Both the position numbers and the translations under genes were made by a program. Positions 5,485 to 7,567 of a DNA stretch of 7,567 nt are shown here, one piece after another. The notes beneath the pieces were generated by a model. That model had not been told where the DNA came from. It ran no database searches and saw only the letters and a list, made by a program, of their open reading frames with translations. Source of the stretch: an uncultured Aliarcobacter sp. (lineage in GTDB: Bacteria > Campylobacterota > Campylobacteria > Campylobacterales > Arcobacteraceae); contig CANRCH010000087.1 in the NCBI GenBank assembly GCA_947629065.1, forward strand, positions 1-7,567, read 5' to 3'. Numbering within the stretch: the stretch's first letter is position 1; every line of letters starts with the position of its first letter.

Positions 5485-7152
5485 GTGATTAAAAAACTAC
5501 TTATATCTATTTTTTTATCATTTTTTGTTTTAAATCTAAATGCCAATAATATTGTAAAAAATGAAGCAACAGAAGAGATAAAAGATGAGATTATAAAAGA
5601 TACTAGTGATGATATTGAAACTATGGTAGAAATAAATATCTTACACGAAAATATTGCAAGAATTGAACAAACCTTAAAAGATAATATTCTTATAAAAAGG
5701 TATTCAAACTACCTTTCATATAGTAAAATTTTAAATGAATTAGATAGTTTAAAAAGTAGTCTTAAAAGAAAAACAAACTTAAATGAAGAGGAGAGTTTTC
5801 AACTCTCAAATAAAATCAGAGTAAAAGAAAACGAGCTTGAACTTCTATCTGAATATAAAGGATCTCCTATTGGTGGGCTTATGAATCCACCTGAAGTTGA
5901 AAAGTTTGATCCAATCACAAACCCTTTTGGAATAATAAATGCACTTTCAAATATTAAAAAACTTGAGAATAATAAGCTACAATTTAATGGAATTGAGCAA
6001 CAAATTGCAATTTTATTGAAGTTATTAGATGAGGAGTTAAACTCTTATGTAAAACTTTATAACCTTGAAGATAAGCTTGAATACAAAGAACAAATCACAT
6101 ATTTAGATAAACAAAGACGAGATTTTGAAGTAGTTCTTGATATTATTGATACAACTTCAGAAGTTTATACAAAAAAAGTTGAGCAGGTTATTTTGGAGAC
6201 AAAAAATCAAATTTCTCAACAAATAGAGAAAATGCTTACAATTTTTGTAATTATTTTAATAATGTTTGCAATATCTTTTGTAGTAAAACTAGCACTTAGA
6301 AAGTATTTCTCACAAAATGAAAACTACTATATGGTAAATAAAATAATAAATTTTACTTTAGTATTTTTAATTTTAATGGTACTTCTTTTTTCATATATTG
6401 ATAATGTTTCATATCTGGTTACAATCCTTGGATTTGCATCAGCTGGAATTGCAATTGCTTTAAAAGATTGGTTTATGTCACTTTTTGGATGGATGGTTAT
6501 TGTAACATCTGGATTTATTCAAGTTGGAGATAGAATTAGAGTATCAAAAGGTGAAGTTGAAACTGTTGGAGATGTTTTAGATATTTCATTATTTAAAATA
6601 ACAATAAGAGAAGATGTTACACTTGTAACTTATATGAAAAATAGACGAGCTGGAAGAATATTTTTTATACCAAATAACTATATATTTTCAGAGCTTATTG
6701 CAAACTATACACACAGCGAGTTGAAAACAGTTTGGGATGGAATAGATATTACACTTACTTTTGATTCAAATCACAAAAAAGCACAAAAAATAATTAGAGA
6801 GATTTTAAAACATTACTCAAAAGGTTATAGCGATGTTACAAGAAAACAGCTAACAAAAATGAGAAGTAAATATCAATTAAGAGCAACAGGAGTTGAGCCA
6901 AGAGTATTTACTTTTATAGAGCCTTATGGAACTGTAATTTCAGCTTGGTATCTTACAAATGCAACAGCAGCACTTGTTTTAAGAAGTACAATTAGCTCTG
7001 AAATTCTTGAGGCATTAAGAAAAGAGGATGATATAGATATTGCTTACCCAACTCAACAAATAAATATAAATAGCTCAAAAAACCACTATGGTGCAAGTGA
7101 AAGAAAGATTGTTTCAACACCAGATTTAGAAGATATAATAACAAAAAGATAG
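5485..7152 (+). CDS. MscS-family mechanosensitive channel with long N-terminal coiled-coil region
   Basis: A 555-residue inner-membrane protein expected to open under membrane tension and release solutes during hypo-osmotic shock. Residues 1-20 look like a signal peptide (MIKKLLISIFLSFFVLNLNA, cleavage near Ala20). Residues about 25-248 are charged and mostly helical, with coiled-coil character, probably periplasmic. Hydrophobic helices lie near 250-269 and 286-305, followed by the pore-type helix starting YLVTILGFASAGIAIALKDW (310-329) and continuing to about 345. The beta domain follows with GFIQVGDRIRV (343-353), GDVLDISLFKITI (362-374) and FFIPNNYI (393-400), then a C-terminal alpha/beta domain. 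These order and motif matches define the MscS family; overall length is twice that of E. coli MscS, and the pore helix has bulky Trp and Phe where small residues are usual. GTG start abuts the aroB stop. In H. pylori and C. jejuni, as I recall, a similar gene also sits next to aroB. Confidence 0.87.
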   Translation: MIKKLLISIFLSFFVLNLNANNIVKNEATEEIKDEIIKDTSDDIETMVEINILHENIARIEQTLKDNILIKRYSNYLSYSKILNELDSLKSSLKRKTNLNEEESFQLSNKIRVKENELELLSEYKGSPIGGLMNPPEVEKFDPITNPFGIINALSNIKKLENNKLQFNGIEQQIAILLKLLDEELNSYVKLYNLEDKLEYKEQITYLDKQRRDFEVVLDIIDTTSEVYTKKVEQVILETKNQISQQIEKMLTIFVIILIMFAISFVVKLALRKYFSQNENYYMVNKIINFTLVFLILMVLLFSYIDNVSYLVTILGFASAGIAIALKDWFMSLFGWMVIVTSGFIQVGDRIRVSKGEVETVGDVLDISLFKITIREDVTLVTYMKNRRAGRIFFIPNNYIFSELIANYTHSELKTVWDGIDITLTFDSNHKKAQKIIREILKHYSKGYSDVTRKQLTKMRSKYQLRATGVEPRVFTFIEPYGTVISAWYLTNATAALVLRSTISSEILEALRKEDDIDIAYPTQQININSSKNHYGASERKIVSTPDLEDIITKR

Positions 7153-7154
7153 GA
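7151..7154 (+). promoter_or_regulatory. Ribosome binding site of the methylthiotransferase gene
   Basis: AGGA overlaps the TAG stop of the channel gene (7150-7152) and ends 9 bases before ATG 7164. It fixes the start and points to co-transcription. Confidence 0.6.
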
Positions 7155-7163
7155 TAAATTTTA

Positions 7164-7567
7164 ATGAATTTTAGTACAGAAAAACCAAAAGTTTTTTTTA
7201 AAACTTTTGGTTGTAGAACAAATATTTTTGATACTCAAGTAATGATGAGTAATTTAAAAGATTTTGATGTAACACAAGATGAAAAAGATGCTTCTATAGT
7301 AATAATAAACTCATGTACAGTTACAAATAGTGCAGATACAACAGCTAGAAGCTATATAAATGGACTTAAAAAATTAGGAAATAGTCCAAAAATAATTTTT
7401 ACAGGATGCGGAACAAGAACAAAAGGTGAAAAACTTTATAGTGATGAGAAAATTGATGGACTTTTTGGTGCAAGTGAAAAAGAAAATATCAATGAACTAC
7501 TAAAAATTGATGATAGATTTTTTAAACTTGGAGATTTAAAAAGCCTTGATAAAACTGTTGTTGAAGA
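7164..7567 (+). CDS. mtaB: tRNA methylthiotransferase, MtaB-like (5' part, runs off the window)
   Basis: The first 134 residues of a MiaB/MtaB-family radical-SAM enzyme, which adds a methylthio group to a modified adenosine at position 37 of tRNA (N6-threonylcarbamoyladenosine for MtaB). Visible is the N-terminal UPF0004 domain with its three iron-sulfur ligand cysteines: FKTFGCRTN (Cys17), INSCTVTN (Cys51) and FTGCGTRT (Cys82). The radical-SAM CxxxCxxC motif and the TRAM domain lie beyond the edge. FGCRTN and NSCTVTN fit MtaB better than MiaB, which more often has YGCQMN and NTC; this subfamily call is moderate. It starts 11 bp after the channel gene, continuing the aroB operon. Confidence 0.85.
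   Translation, partial: MNFSTEKPKVFFKTFGCRTNIFDTQVMMSNLKDFDVTQDEKDASIVIINSCTVTNSADTTARSYINGLKKLGNSPKIIFTGCGTRTKGEKLYSDEKIDGLFGASEKENINELLKIDDRFFKLGDLKSLDKTVVE

Noticed and set aside
1..7567. CRISPR array, insertion sequence, tRNA, rRNA or prophage elements
   Set aside because: No regularly spaced repeats, transposase motifs or structured RNA genes were seen; nearly all of the window is accounted for by ordinary genes.

Overview
The window is a strongly A+T-rich, densely coding bacterial segment. Protein resemblance and gene order suggest a member of the Campylobacterota, most likely Arcobacter/Aliarcobacter or a relative. In particular, aroB, an MscS-type channel gene and a MiaB-like methylthiotransferase gene follow each other, a linkage I recall from Helicobacter and Campylobacter. 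The taxonomic call is inference, since no rRNA or other marker gene is present.

Layout. (1) Positions 1-905 (+) hold the 3' part of an ABC-F ATPase of the YbiT type, starting in the linker between its two ATPase domains. (2) Positions 898-2385 (+) hold a membrane-bound diguanylate cyclase gene (MASE1 sensor plus GGDEF domain). One in-frame TAA at 1942-1944 interrupts it, just after the DPLT/NRRYF motif at the start of the GGDEF domain. Both sides are otherwise intact and in the same frame, so this is a nonsense mutation and not a frameshift. (3) A 9-bp perfect inverted repeat at 2384-2411 overlaps the stop codons of two convergent genes and looks like a bidirectional terminator. (4) Positions 2410-3264 (-) hold a type-2 argC for arginine biosynthesis. 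(5) Positions 3265-3486 are a 222-bp divergent intergenic region with a 13-bp direct repeat flanking a small hairpin, and a possible 35-codon upstream ORF. (6) Positions 3487-4374 (+) hold a cation diffusion facilitator resembling the SLC30A9 (ZnT9) branch. (7) Positions 4450 to the end (+) look like one operon. It comprises aroB, an MscS-family channel whose GTG start directly abuts the aroB stop, and the 5' part of a tRNA methylthiotransferase (MtaB type) 11 bp further on.

Functionally this is mostly core metabolism and housekeeping: translation factor, arginine and shikimate pathways, tRNA modification, metal and osmotic homeostasis. No mobile element, CRISPR array, tRNA or rRNA was seen. 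I found no convincing new multi-gene system. The items most worth a second look are the interrupted cyclase, the repeat/hairpin architecture ahead of the transporter gene, and the divergent MscS channel with a long coiled-coil periplasmic region.
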